Assembly (NCBI RefSeq): GCF_007859865.1
Contig: NZ_SJPI01000002.1
Coordinates: forward strand, 764,721-828,720
Direction: 5' to 3'
Length of the DNA: 64,000 nucleotides
Source of the DNA: Rubripirellula amarantea
GTDB taxonomy: Bacteria; Planctomycetota; Planctomycetia; Pirellulales; Pirellulaceae
Position 1 is the stretch's first letter, and every line of letters begins with the position of its first letter. The notes below the pieces were generated by a model. The model saw only the letters and a program-made list of their open reading frames with translations, had not been told where the DNA came from and made no database searches. Shown piece by piece: positions 8,120 to 17,200 of the stretch. Both the position numbers and the translations under genes were made by a program.

Positions 8120-9881
8120 GATCGGTCGCAATGTGGTAATGCGGATCTTCGGATACATTGACTTCGACCAAGTCACCGGCGCGATCGAGAAGCGTTCGAC
8201 ATTCGTTGCTCAGGTGAGTCAAGTGAAGGCGTTTGCCGGCGGCTTCGTACTTGTCTGCCAGACCATTGATAGCCTCGAGTCCCGATTGGTCGTACACGCG
8301 AGAATAGTAGAAGTCGATCACGACATCCTGAGGATCATCAGCGACGTCGAACAGCTCTTTGAAGGACGAAACCGAAGCAAAGAACAGTGGGCCGTGAATT
8401 TGGTAGATCTTGCTTCCAGCCTCGTTGTAACGCACTTCAGCACCCAAGTGCGTTGCGTGTTGCCAAGCGAATACTAAAGCCGAGACGATCACGCCTAGGA
8501 TCACTGCGGATGCCAAGTCGTGCATGAATACCGTGTATCCGGCAACCAGAACCATCACGATCATGTCGCTCGCTGGCATACGTCGGAACATCTTCAACGA
8601 CGCCCACTCGAACGTTCCGATCACGACCATGAACATCACGCCAACGAGCGCGGCCATCGGAATCTGCTCAATCAAGGGAGCCATGAACAAAACAAAAAGC
8701 AACAAGCAGACCGCAGCGGTGATTCCCGATAATCGACCTCGACCACCGGAATTCACATTGATCAACGATTGTCCGATCATGGCGCATCCGCCCATGCCAC
8801 CGAAGACGCCGCAAACTAAATTGGCAACGCCCTGGCCAATGCACTCTCGATTACCTTGGCCGCGAGTTTCGGTGATCTCGTCAATCAGGGTCAGCGTCAT
8901 CAACGATTCAATGAGACCGACGCCACAGAGGATCACGGCGAACGGAAGGATGATTCGCAAGGTCTCGAAATTGAACGGAACCATTTCGTAGTCGAGGAAG
9001 AACAGGCGAGGGAGCCCACCGCTGATTCCTGATGATGTTTCGGATAGCAGGATCGCTTCGGTGCCACTGGCGGCGCTAGCGGCCGCTTTCACGGTTTCGA
9101 GGTCGGTGCCCGCCTGCACGTCGGCGACCAAGGTTGTGTCCGGAACAAGGTCAGTGCCGGTGGCGCTTGCCAATGTTACTAAATCGGCTTCTGCTTCCTG
9201 GCGTAGTTCAGCAATGGCGGCCGCTTTGGTGTTCGTTTCCAACATGTCACCGACCGTTGCCAGAACATTTTCGCCTTCGGAATTGGACTGGTTAATGCCG
9301 ATCGAAATCAGCGAAACGGCAAGGATAGCAGCGAGTGAAGCGGGAACCGCGCGAGTGATTTTGGGCAGCAACCAAATGATCGCCATGGTCAGCGCGACCA
9401 GTGCCAGCATCAGTCCCAAACGAATGCCACCTAAAAATTCCAAGGTGCCAGACGCAGAAAGTGTTTTGAAACTCCCTAGTTGAGCCATCCCGATGACAAT
9501 CGCAAGACCGTTGACGAAGCCAAGCATGACCGGGTGAGGCACCATCCGAATCAGCTTCCCTAGACGTCCAAGACCAATTGCAATCTGCAGCAGTCCACAA
9601 AGGATCACGGTCGGGAACAGGTACTCAACGCCATGCTGGGCGACCAAGGCGACCACTACCACGGCCATAGCGCCGGTCGCACCGGAGATCATTCCGGGAC
9701 GGCCTCCGAAGACAGCCGTGATTAAACCAATGAAGAACGCCGAGTAGAGGCCAATGAGCGGCGATACGCCAGCAACAAAGGCGAAGGCGATGGCTTCGGG
9801 GACAAGTGCGAGGGCAACGGTAAGACCGGACAGAACATCGTTCTTGATCGATCCAGATTCTTGACGGAAGAAATTCAGCAT
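8109..9881 (-). CDS. SulP-family anion transporter with STAS domain
   Basis: This is a multi-helix permease. It opens with [20 protein letters not shown], the SulP signature in the first helices, and ends in a cytoplasmic STAS domain with the [10 protein letters not shown] helix. Members carry sulfate, bicarbonate or other anions; the sequence resembles BicA-like carriers more than plant sulfate carriers, an inference. ATG 9881 ([10 protein letters not shown]) is chosen because 40 upstream residues lack family character. A loop between ATVGDM and SGGLP, normally a few residues, is expanded by about 75 Ala/Thr/Glu-rich residues (roughly 9023-9239). Confidence 0.92.
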   Translation of the reverse strand: MLNFFRQESGSIKNDVLSGLTVALALVPEAIAFAFVAGVSPLIGLYSAFFIGLITAVFGGRPGMISGATGAMAVVVVALVAQHGVEYLFPTVILCGLLQIAIGLGRLGKLIRMVPHPVMLGFVNGLAIVIGMAQLGSFKTLSASGTLEFLGGIRLGLMLALVALTMAIIWLLPKITRAVPASLAAILAVSLISIGINQSNSEGENVLATVGDMLETNTKAAAIAELRQEAEADLVTLASATGTDLVPDTTLVADVQAGTDLETVKAAASAASGTEAILLSETSSGISGGLPRLFFLDYEMVPFNFETLRIILPFAVILCGVGLIESLMTLTLIDEITETRGQGNRECIGQGVANLVCGVFGGMGGCAMIGQSLINVNSGGRGRLSGITAAVCLLLFVLFMAPLIEQIPMAALVGVMFMVVIGTFEWASLKMFRRMPASDMIVMVLVAGYTVFMHDLASAVILGVIVSALVFAWQHATHLGAEVRYNEAGSKIYQIHGPLFFASVSSFKELFDVADDPQDVVIDFYYSRVYDQSGLEAINGLADKYEAAGKRLHLTHLSNECRTLLDRAGDLVEVNVSEDPHYHIATDRLA

Positions 9882-10246
9882 GAGGGGTCCAGAGATGTGA
9901 AAGAGAGGGTGAACTATAATGTCAGCCCTGTGACGGTCAACGTCGATTCGTGGAACCCCAGGGTGTTTGATGATCACCACTGGTAACGGATGTGACTTCA
10001 ATCCCCGTTAGCCACGCCTTGAGGAAGCGCGTGCCACCGATAACGGCTCAGGCTCGATCCGAGACGTTCAAAAAGTATTTCAGGGATACTGATACACGGT
10101 CATCGCGATAAACTGCGGTACCGAGACTTTGGCACCAACCGTTCTTTTTGGTGCTGGTTCTTGATTAACCTTGACGCGTTCTTTGAGTCGCGTCTCCCTA
10201 TCGAAACGACACCGCTCCCGTCCTTGCTTTGCCCCCTTCGTGCTTT

Positions 10247-11080
10247 ATGAAACTTGCTTTGCCGCTGTTGATACTCGCTGTCTTGTTCACCACACGTGTT
10301 GCTGCGGAAGAAACCTCAGCCACCCATAAGACTCCGATTCGCATCCTTTCGTGGAACATCGAATCCGAAGGAGCCGACATCCATGTGATTGCGAAACAGT
10401 TGGCAGAGATGCCTCGCTACGACATTTACGGTTTGACAGAAGTCAAGGCCGAAGAATGGCAAGCGATCAAGGAAGCGTTGGGTGATGACTACGACTATTG
10501 GTACAGCCGCACCGGCTTCAACGACCGAACCGCCTACATCGTCAAAAAGGATCGCTTCGAAATCCTGAGTCGTGGCGAACTTGGTTCGTTTGATGGAATC
10601 ATCATCAATCCCGGCAATTACCGATCGGCGCATGTGTACGAACTGTACGACCGATTGAACAAGACGGTCTTCACAGTCGTGCTGAATCACCTGGCCCGCG
10701 GTAAGGCCGAAGTTCGCCAGCAACAAGCCGAAGGGCTTCGTCGTTGGGCGTCCGCACTGAATCGTCCCATCATTGCGATCGGCGACTACAACTTTGACTA
10801 TGTCTTTGCGACTGAGCAGGGTAATCGTGCCTTTGACGTCTTTGCTCAAGACGGTACGTTCGAGTGGGTGAAGCCCAATCCGCTTGTCGATTCCAATTGG
10901 TTCGATGGTAATGGTGACGGCGAGGATGACTACCCGGGATCAATCCTAGATTTCGCCTTTGTGGCCGGGGAAGCCAAGCATTGGCATCCGACATCGCGAG
11001 TGATCGTGCGTGACGGAGACTTCCCCGACGATAAGACCACCAGCGACCACCGCCCGCTGGAACTGGTGCTGGCACCTTAA
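10247..11080 (+). CDS. Secreted endonuclease/exonuclease/phosphatase (EEP) family hydrolase
   Basis: The start is ATG 10247, which gives a clean signal peptide (MKLALPLLILAVLFTTRVAA). EEP-fold motifs appear in order: SWNIE, the Glu in GLTEVK, VVLNHLARG, IAIGDYNFD, LDFAF and the terminal TSDHRPLE. All Mg-binding and general-base positions are therefore present. Such enzymes cleave phosphodiester bonds in DNA, RNA or phospholipids; the exported form may scavenge nucleic acid or phosphate. A DGNGDGEDD acidic stretch lies in the active-site loop region. It is transcribed divergently from the SulP gene. Confidence 0.88.
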   Translation: MKLALPLLILAVLFTTRVAAEETSATHKTPIRILSWNIESEGADIHVIAKQLAEMPRYDIYGLTEVKAEEWQAIKEALGDDYDYWYSRTGFNDRTAYIVKKDRFEILSRGELGSFDGIIINPGNYRSAHVYELYDRLNKTVFTVVLNHLARGKAEVRQQQAEGLRRWASALNRPIIAIGDYNFDYVFATEQGNRAFDVFAQDGTFEWVKPNPLVDSNWFDGNGDGEDDYPGSILDFAFVAGEAKHWHPTSRVIVRDGDFPDDKTTSDHRPLELVLAP

Positions 11081-11295
11081 CGAAAGCAAGAAGCAGGCCA
11101 GAACAAGCAGCGAAGCCGTCGCGGCATTTTGCAGATACGAGACTCTGCCGGCCCGGCCTTGCTGGGCGTCTTGTTTCGTCCTACGAAAACTTGGCCTGGG
11201 TTTGGAAGTTGCATTTGCGCAGAATCGTTTACCCTTCAGTTGACACCAAGCACAGTGAGTTGCATCGCTCCAAACCTAGATCGAGATCTTGGCCT

Positions 11296-12288
11296 CTAGT
11301 CCCTTATCTTGGTTTCCTTCGTGTCTTTGTACAGATCGAGGGGAGCATCGTATTCGGGGTGGATGACATCGCGGTTGACAAGTGCGGCGTGCGGGAGCTT
11401 GAAGTGGTCAAACAACGCAGCTAGGTGATCCTCACTTTCGTAGATCGCATCCGGTACCTCGTCCCCCATCGCCCAATGGCACTTAAAGGTTCCCTCAGTG
11501 CTTGTAACGTTGTCGTCTATATCGCCGGATGCCGTTTCAATTTTGTGGGGTAGTAAATGTTTGCCATGCTTGGACCAATGGATTCTCATCTCCTGAAAAT
11601 CGTTAGGTTTTCCATCAACGCGGACACTCGAGCGAACGGGCATCATCTCATAGGCTGGATCAAACTGGACTGTTTGATGCAATGTATATGTAGGCGAGAA
11701 AACAAAATCCCAGTGAGCTAGCAATCGCCCGCCCGTAGACTCCTCTGTTTTCTTGACACTGACTTGCTTCAGATACACCTTTTCGATTGCTCCTGGTGCA
11801 TCACGAAGCTGCATTGCGTTAGCCCCCAGGAGGAAGTCATCATAAGGCTCGAAGCCGTCAGACATTGAGTATTGCTCAGACCAACTAGAGGGCCCTTTTC
11901 CCTTTGGCTTTACATCATAGGGACGCACGAACAGGCTTCCAGCATGCCTTCCCTTCCACACTTTGTCGATTCGAACGGTCTCCGCTCCGTGCTCAAGACC
12001 ATCGGGATGCACTACAAAGTTGGCGTAGAGATCAAATTGTCGGGTCGAATCGGTGACGCGACAAAAAAAGTGGGGCATCACCCTTGGCGGACTTCCTGGA
12101 CGAATTGACGTACTTTCGCCCTGCAAAACAACCGCAAAGCGTTTCAACATTTCATCGCGACGATCAATGATTTCACCAATTGTCTCGAACAGCTTGGCTT
12201 CACGGATTTCCGCTGAGTTAGGTGCTTGACCAACGGAGTGACGCATTGCAATAGGCAGCAGTCCGACGAACAGACAAATTAGTCGCAT
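11296..12288 (-). CDS. Secreted protein of unknown function, third gene of a DUF1573 cassette
   Basis: I do not recognise this 330-residue protein. A signal peptide is likely (MRLICLFVGLLPIAMRHSVG, then QAPNS). The rest is soluble, beta-rich by eye, with many charged residues and no clear catalytic motif; the arrangement of VFSPTYTLHQTVQFDPAYEM recalls planctomycete proteins resembling outer-membrane lipoprotein sensors, a weak impression only. It lies 72 nt downstream of a small Cys-rich secreted protein gene and in the same direction, so it probably belongs to that operon. Confidence 0.7.
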   Translation of the reverse strand: MRLICLFVGLLPIAMRHSVGQAPNSAEIREAKLFETIGEIIDRRDEMLKRFAVVLQGESTSIRPGSPPRVMPHFFCRVTDSTRQFDLYANFVVHPDGLEHGAETVRIDKVWKGRHAGSLFVRPYDVKPKGKGPSSWSEQYSMSDGFEPYDDFLLGANAMQLRDAPGAIEKVYLKQVSVKKTEESTGGRLLAHWDFVFSPTYTLHQTVQFDPAYEMMPVRSSVRVDGKPNDFQEMRIHWSKHGKHLLPHKIETASGDIDDNVTSTEGTFKCHWAMGDEVPDAIYESEDHLAALFDHFKLPHAALVNRDVIHPEYDAPLDLYKDTKETKIRD

Positions 12289-12360
12289 GGCAAATCCAAG
12301 ATGAATAGGAAGAGTCTATTGGTATTAGAAATCAATCACGTTCAGCTGTCATCTCAAACC

Positions 12361-12882
12361 TCAGCCACCGGGCGCAGGATTACATGCCGGCCCACCAGCA
12401 TCTGTGATATACGACGTAGGGTTGTCGTAAGTTACTGGTATCGTCGGATCGTTCCGACATACAATTAGTGTGCCAACTAAATTGGAAATACAGCGACACA
12501 TGCCCTTCTGAACACATTTGAGATCGCGATATCTCGGAACGTTGCCTGGACCGGGATTCGTGGGGGACGGTACCGAGCCTATGGCTATGTCTTCCGCGTT
12601 AAGATCTGGGCCGGGTTTCTTGTAGTTATTTGAATGGCCCACGATGCACCCCATCCGGCCGTATTGCTGAGACCAAGTGCAACGGCCTGTGCAGGAAAAG
12701 ACGTCGATTACATACTGTGACTCACTGTCCCACCAATCTTTGCAGGGCGTGGACGGCGGGTCGCCGGTTTCCGCCCAACATCCATGATTTGCTTCATCGC
12801 CAACCACCCAGTCAAACGGGTCCTGTCCAAGCACTGGACTGATCATGATGACCATCCATAAAAATACCATTGATAATCGCAT
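12361..12882 (-). CDS. Small secreted cysteine-rich protein of unknown function
   Basis: The 173-residue protein has a strong signal peptide (MRLSMVFLWMVIMISPVLGQ). About ten cysteines follow in the mature part, many in close pairs such as CTGRC and CRC, implying disulfides. Trp and Pro-Gly-rich stretches add to an extracellular, disulfide-stabilised appearance. No known domain was recognised. It starts 5 nt after the stop of the DUF1573 gene, so the two are cotranscribed. It might be an envelope or surface component; this is inference. Confidence 0.7.
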   Translation of the reverse strand: MRLSMVFLWMVIMISPVLGQDPFDWVVGDEANHGCWAETGDPPSTPCKDWWDSESQYVIDVFSCTGRCTWSQQYGRMGCIVGHSNNYKKPGPDLNAEDIAIGSVPSPTNPGPGNVPRYRDLKCVQKGMCRCISNLVGTLIVCRNDPTIPVTYDNPTSYITDAGGPACNPAPGG

Positions 12883-12887
12883 CTTCT

Positions 12888-13871
12888 TTACCTTTTGATA
12901 ATCGTAAGTGGAAACGAGAAATCATTCATCTGAACTGATAGCATGTGCTCTCCCGGCTCAAACACGTCTTCGATCAGAACTTTCAATACTCCGTTTTGCG
13001 GTGTCACCTTACAAGGCACGCATAGAGTTTGCCCATCAAACGAAATGCTCATCTCATCGGCCTTAACGAGCGGCTCGACATCACCGCGCAAATAAAACCG
13101 AAGTGTTTTTCCAGTCGCGATGATTCGCCGAGGCAAGGCGTCGACCATTCCTTTGTAGTGAACAGTCAGATTGAGACCCGCATAAGAACGGTCGCCTAAA
13201 GCAGGCGATACAGAAACATGGTCGTGGAATCGATCGGGCGCTCGGACCAATGTGGCAGATACGGACTCATCGCCATCGACGAAGTTCTCGACTTTGATAC
13301 TGGCTGGTGAAACAATGAGTCGATCGATCCGCGTCGGTGCAAACTTCTTGATGACGATATTGGCCCTGTCATTCTTCCCAAACTCCATGGTCGTAGAAAC
13401 GAGCGCCATCCGAGGCATTGTCTCAGCGATACCGCTCAAATGAAACTCTTTTTCGCCGAACGTGATCAACGCTTCCAAGCGAGATTTTCCAGCCGACTTA
13501 GGTCGGTAATCCACGAGAAGAATGTTCCGACCTCCCGCTTGAATTAGTTCTTCAACAGGAACAGCCGACGTGCAGCCACACGAAGTCTTCACATTCGCGA
13601 TCGTAGCCGGCGCCTTTGAATCATTGACCAGGAGGACTTGACCTTGGATTTTGTCGTCCATGAATCCCAGAGGAATTTTCAACTCGACCTTGTTGTCGGC
13701 AGACAATACTACCACTCCAAGCCTTGCTCTCATGGCAAGTTGCTCATCCGTAAGCCTGATTTCTTCCGCCGAAGAAAGTTCGCTACCAGGGATCAGAAAA
13801 AGGATCCAAACCGATAGCCGATAGCCGATAGCCGGTTCATCTTTTTGCCCTAATCGAGTAAGAGCCCGCAT
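12888..13871 (-). CDS. DUF1573-domain exported protein, first gene of a three-gene operon
   Basis: The DUF1573 hallmark KTSCGCTSA lies at 96-103 (C98, C100) inside an Ig-like domain that begins near residue 80. A further beta-rich domain follows. The N-terminus carries a hydrophobic segment (LSVWILFLIPG, 19-29) after a basic stretch, consistent with export. The start codon is ATG 13871, but the leader is coded across a 7-nt tandem repeat and the true start is uncertain. DUF1573 domains are thought to be scaffolds in the envelope; no reaction is known. Confidence 0.8.
   Translation of the reverse strand: MRALTRLGQKDEPAIGYRLSVWILFLIPGSELSSAEEIRLTDEQLAMRARLGVVVLSADNKVELKIPLGFMDDKIQGQVLLVNDSKAPATIANVKTSCGCTSAVPVEELIQAGGRNILLVDYRPKSAGKSRLEALITFGEKEFHLSGIAETMPRMALVSTTMEFGKNDRANIVIKKFAPTRIDRLIVSPASIKVENFVDGDESVSATLVRAPDRFHDHVSVSPALGDRSYAGLNLTVHYKGMVDALPRRIIATGKTLRFYLRGDVEPLVKADEMSISFDGQTLCVPCKVTPQNGVLKVLIEDVFEPGEHMLSVQMNDFSFPLTIIKR
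13811..13831. repeat. Heptanucleotide repeat (CCGATAG x3) inside the DUF1573 leader region
   Basis: Three perfect copies of CCGATAG occupy 13811-13831, followed by CCG. They encode the residues just before the hydrophobic signal core. Gain or loss of one unit would shift the frame. Confidence 0.7.
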
Positions 13872-14078
13872 TTCGCAAGCACAAACGAAAGATACCGCGA
13901 CCTGGAATCGTCAGTCAAGCAAATTTCTAGGATATACACGGTAACCGTGTGCTGCGCCGGAGATCCTAAATTGACACGCCAACAGCGATTGCTCACAAAA
14001 CACATCACTCAGCGAAGATTGAGCCGCTTTTCATTCTTGGGTCATATCAGTTGCCTAGATCTTCCCTATTGGAAGCAG

Positions 14079-16106
14079 TTACTGTGCAACCGGGCGACCT
14101 TGAACCGGTTTGCCATCGACGGTCGCGACCGCCCGCAGCCTCAGTGGTCCGCTGCCAAGCGTTGCGCGATCGAGCGTGATCGTTCCCTGATCGCCTTGGA
14201 TGGTGCCTAACGATTCGACGTGGTGAAACAACTCGATCGTTTGTGCTCCATCGCATCGGAGCGTTGCGATGGAATCTTCGACGTCGATGGTTGGAATATG
14301 CGGCGGATCGCCGATCGTCACCCACCGTTGTATGGACCGTCGGGGCGCCAGTGCCGATTGGCCCACCAATGTCACGCGAGCCTCGATATAGCCCGCCGGT
14401 GCACCTCGAAGATCCACCGCGACGGAATACTTTGGCGGCGCGATCTGCATGAGCCGCCCGTCGACGTAATATTCCAATGCCTTGGCGCGTTGCTCTGCCA
14501 CTCCGATGGCGCTGGGACGGCAACTGACAACGAAACGGTCGCTCATGTCGCTGTCGTTTATTTCCACGACGTCACTCGGTGCTACCAAGAAGGGTGCCGC
14601 GAGCGGATCACCGACAATCAAGGTTTGGTAGGGCGATTGAAGCGATAGGTAGAACGATTCGATTGCGGTCGCGCCCATTGCGTAGTAGCCGTACAACATT
14701 GGTGTCGGGAACTTCGTGGGTAGCGTGTACGGTTCATCCACAGGACCGCAACTCATCACTGCTCCCACATGTAAGAACTCGGTAATCTTCGTTTGACTGG
14801 CGGTCTTGAACGCAGCGCTATAGCTGGTCAAGTTTTCGGCGATGGCACCTTCAGCAAACTTCCACGATCGTGTCGCGACTGGAATATTCGCACTTCCAAA
14901 CATTACACCGACGCAAGTCATGCCTGGTTTTGGCTGTTGCGATGCCACAATCTGAGCGTCTTGTTGGAGGCTTTTCAGAAGTAAAACGCCGCTGCCGAAT
15001 AAGGGAAACCGCGTCGTTGATCGAACGTTACGGGTTTTCGAAAACACGAACGTTCCCTGCGGGAATGTTTCATCTACCTTCGAAGCGCGATCGAGAACCT
15101 GGATCACTTGATCGACGGTGCTGGCATGTTCATGGACAACGCCCAGCATGCAAGACGGAAGATAGTTGATTCCAGAATTTGTGTCCGCGGTGGGCCAACC
15201 GGCCGGCGACCAGGGGGTCGAACTATTCGCACCAAACGGAAACTGCGAGACGTTCGGCAGTTCGGAAAGCGATTCCATCGCCTTCGAAACATCACTCCGC
15301 GTTAGCAACTTCGCAAGTGCTTCGTCTTGACGGATAAACTTTGCAGACTGCCAACCTGCGGTGACCGCTTGAAGAAGAGATTTCGCAGCGGAATCGAGGT
15401 CGCCTTCGCGCGCAAACGACTGGGCGGCTCGGATCGAAAAAGGTGCGTGGGCGGGAAAGAGTCGTGACAGCTCAGCAAACTGCTTGGCCGATCTTTCGTA
15501 GTTCTCGTCCTTCCACGTCTTCTCGGAAACGTCGAATTTCTTGCGGTCCTCCTCCTTCAAAAACGGATTCATGAAATCGCGTTCAAAACTTCCGCGAGCG
15601 TAGAAGTTCGAAACCAATCCTAGGTACGACGGATTGTCCGACATCACAAACCGATAGAGATACGTCAGTCCAGTGATCGATCCTCGGGGACGCTGATACT
15701 TTTTCAGCATCGGGTCGGTCAGCAAAGCAGTATGCTCGGGGATCTTCACCGTGGTGGGAAATCCGACCGAGTAAGCGATCACTTGAGTTTGACGCGAGAG
15801 CTTTCGTTGATCGACTTCGGCAAGCAGCGGTTTCAAAATCTTGTCTTTGAACTCGGTTAAGCTGCAAAACAAACCTTCGGGAATGTCTCGCAACACAACG
15901 ACGTTCACGGAAGGGATCTGACGCAGTTGAGCGTAATGGTTAGCGACGGTGCGAGAATCTTCGCTGTCACCATTGACCACCAGGATCACATTTTCACTGC
16001 TTACGCCCGCCCGTGCGAGAGTCGTCATCGAGCATGCCAACAACACAACGGTAAGCAGTTGTCCAAACGCGGTGACGATGTCTCGGATATTCAACGGCTT
16101 TGGCAT
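14079..16106 (-). CDS. TIGR03790-like exported protein
   Basis: After a hydrophobic leader (about residues 15-33), the segment ENVILVVNGDSEDSRTVANH continues into YAQLRQIPSVNVVVL. This is the nucleotide-fold-like opening of the TIGR03790 family: a strand, then an Asp-rich loop, then a Tyr-containing helix. The family is found in planctomycetes and other bacteria and has no known activity. The C-terminal part is beta-rich, perhaps Ig-like. Its start overlaps the upstream glycosyltransferase by 16 nt, so the three genes 14079-18552 form one operon and a role with exported glycans is plausible but unproven. Confidence 0.7.
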   Translation of the reverse strand: MPKPLNIRDIVTAFGQLLTVVLLACSMTTLARAGVSSENVILVVNGDSEDSRTVANHYAQLRQIPSVNVVVLRDIPEGLFCSLTEFKDKILKPLLAEVDQRKLSRQTQVIAYSVGFPTTVKIPEHTALLTDPMLKKYQRPRGSITGLTYLYRFVMSDNPSYLGLVSNFYARGSFERDFMNPFLKEEDRKKFDVSEKTWKDENYERSAKQFAELSRLFPAHAPFSIRAAQSFAREGDLDSAAKSLLQAVTAGWQSAKFIRQDEALAKLLTRSDVSKAMESLSELPNVSQFPFGANSSTPWSPAGWPTADTNSGINYLPSCMLGVVHEHASTVDQVIQVLDRASKVDETFPQGTFVFSKTRNVRSTTRFPLFGSGVLLLKSLQQDAQIVASQQPKPGMTCVGVMFGSANIPVATRSWKFAEGAIAENLTSYSAAFKTASQTKITEFLHVGAVMSCGPVDEPYTLPTKFPTPMLYGYYAMGATAIESFYLSLQSPYQTLIVGDPLAAPFLVAPSDVVEINDSDMSDRFVVSCRPSAIGVAEQRAKALEYYVDGRLMQIAPPKYSVAVDLRGAPAGYIEARVTLVGQSALAPRRSIQRWVTIGDPPHIPTIDVEDSIATLRCDGAQTIELFHHVESLGTIQGDQGTITLDRATLGSGPLRLRAVATVDGKPVQGRPVAQ

Positions 16107-17200
16107 CTTTGATAGAGTTCGACGTGGCCTTGGATCATCTTTTCAATCGTAAACTCGCGGTCAATCCGTTCGCGAGCTGCGTCGCTCATGCTGCGGGCCA
16201 ATTCGGCAGATCCCAGTATCGCATGGGTTTGCCGAGCAAAGTCGGCAGTGTCGCCAAGTTCGACCAGAAAACCCGTTACGCCATCAACCACCAAGTCACG
16301 GTTGCCAGCGATGTCGCTAGTGACGACGGGTACACCAGCCTGCATGGCTTCGATCAACGAATTGCTTTGCCCCTCGTATTCGCTGCCGATCCAAAACACA
16401 TCGGCGTGCTGCAATATCTCGGCCACGTCGTCTCGATGTCCGGCAAAACGCACATGCTGTGGGATCGAAACCGAGTCGCGATAACGCATCAACTCGTTCG
16501 ATTGAGGGCCGTCGCCGATGATCACCAGCGTGGTGTCATTCCGCAATGTCGCCACCAATTCAGCCGCCCAAATCAAGTCGCGATAACGTTTTTGAGGCCA
16601 CAGCCGACCGACGGCGACGATAAGCTTGCGAGCCGGGTCCACCTGAAGCCGTTCGCAGATTTCGCTTCGCGATGCAAAGCTCTCCACCGATCCAGCCGAT
16701 GCGATTCCATTCGGAATTACTTTGAACAAGTCACCGGGGATGCCGCGCTGTTGGTAGAAATCCTTTACACCGTTGCTGTTAGTGGTGATAGCAGCGGACC
16801 GCTTGGCGAGCCAACGGTCAATAATGAACTGCCAGTTCGTCTTCCAGGGATCGACGCATCGCTCACTCGCGATGATCGTTTTGACGTTCGCCATCAACGC
16901 GGCCATCCGGCCAAAGCTATTCGCGGCAAAAAGGTAGGTGTGCACGATATCCGGGTTTAGTCGCAACAGTTCCTTTCGCAAACGAAAAAGCGCGGTCGGA
17001 TCAGCTTTGAATCGTTTTCCAATCAAGGTCACCGGAATGTCATCGTCGCGCAGCGTTTGCGAAAGCGGTCCGTCTCTGGTGAGTAAAAAGACGTGGGGAT
17101 CGAATTGATCGCGTGGTAAATGGCGAGCCAACAAGCAAAGCTGTTTCTCAGCTCCGCCACGATCCATCGTGGGGATGACCCAGGCAATTTTGGTTTTCAT
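16091..17200 (-). CDS. Glycosyltransferase family 4 (GT-B fold)
   Basis: The N-terminal Rossmann domain carries GGAEKQ (15-20), typical of group 1 transferases. The C-terminal domain has the E-x7-E nucleotide-sugar motif (E276 and E284 in EGQSNSLIEAM) and AGVPVVTSDIAGN. It transfers a sugar from an NDP-sugar to an acceptor in the cytoplasm, probably for surface polysaccharide. It overlaps the upstream transferase by 4 nt (ATGA) and the TIGR03790-like gene by 16 nt, indicating tight coupling. Donor and acceptor are unknown. Confidence 0.92.
   Translation of the reverse strand: MKTKIAWVIPTMDRGGAEKQLCLLARHLPRDQFDPHVFLLTRDGPLSQTLRDDDIPVTLIGKRFKADPTALFRLRKELLRLNPDIVHTYLFAANSFGRMAALMANVKTIIASERCVDPWKTNWQFIIDRWLAKRSAAITTNSNGVKDFYQQRGIPGDLFKVIPNGIASAGSVESFASRSEICERLQVDPARKLIVAVGRLWPQKRYRDLIWAAELVATLRNDTTLVIIGDGPQSNELMRYRDSVSIPQHVRFAGHRDDVAEILQHADVFWIGSEYEGQSNSLIEAMQAGVPVVTSDIAGNRDLVVDGVTGFLVELGDTADFARQTHAILGSAELARSMSDAARERIDREFTIEKMIQGHVELYQRCQSR

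Noticed and set aside
8524-8991. Plus-strand frame antisense to the SulP gene
   Set aside because: Composition (many Thr, Pro, Met) reflects reverse reading of membrane-helix codons; the SulP protein is certain.
11296-13871. Horizontal transfer of the secreted cassette because it looks AT-richer by eye
   Set aside because: I could not compute composition, and no mobility gene, repeat boundary or attachment site flanks it.
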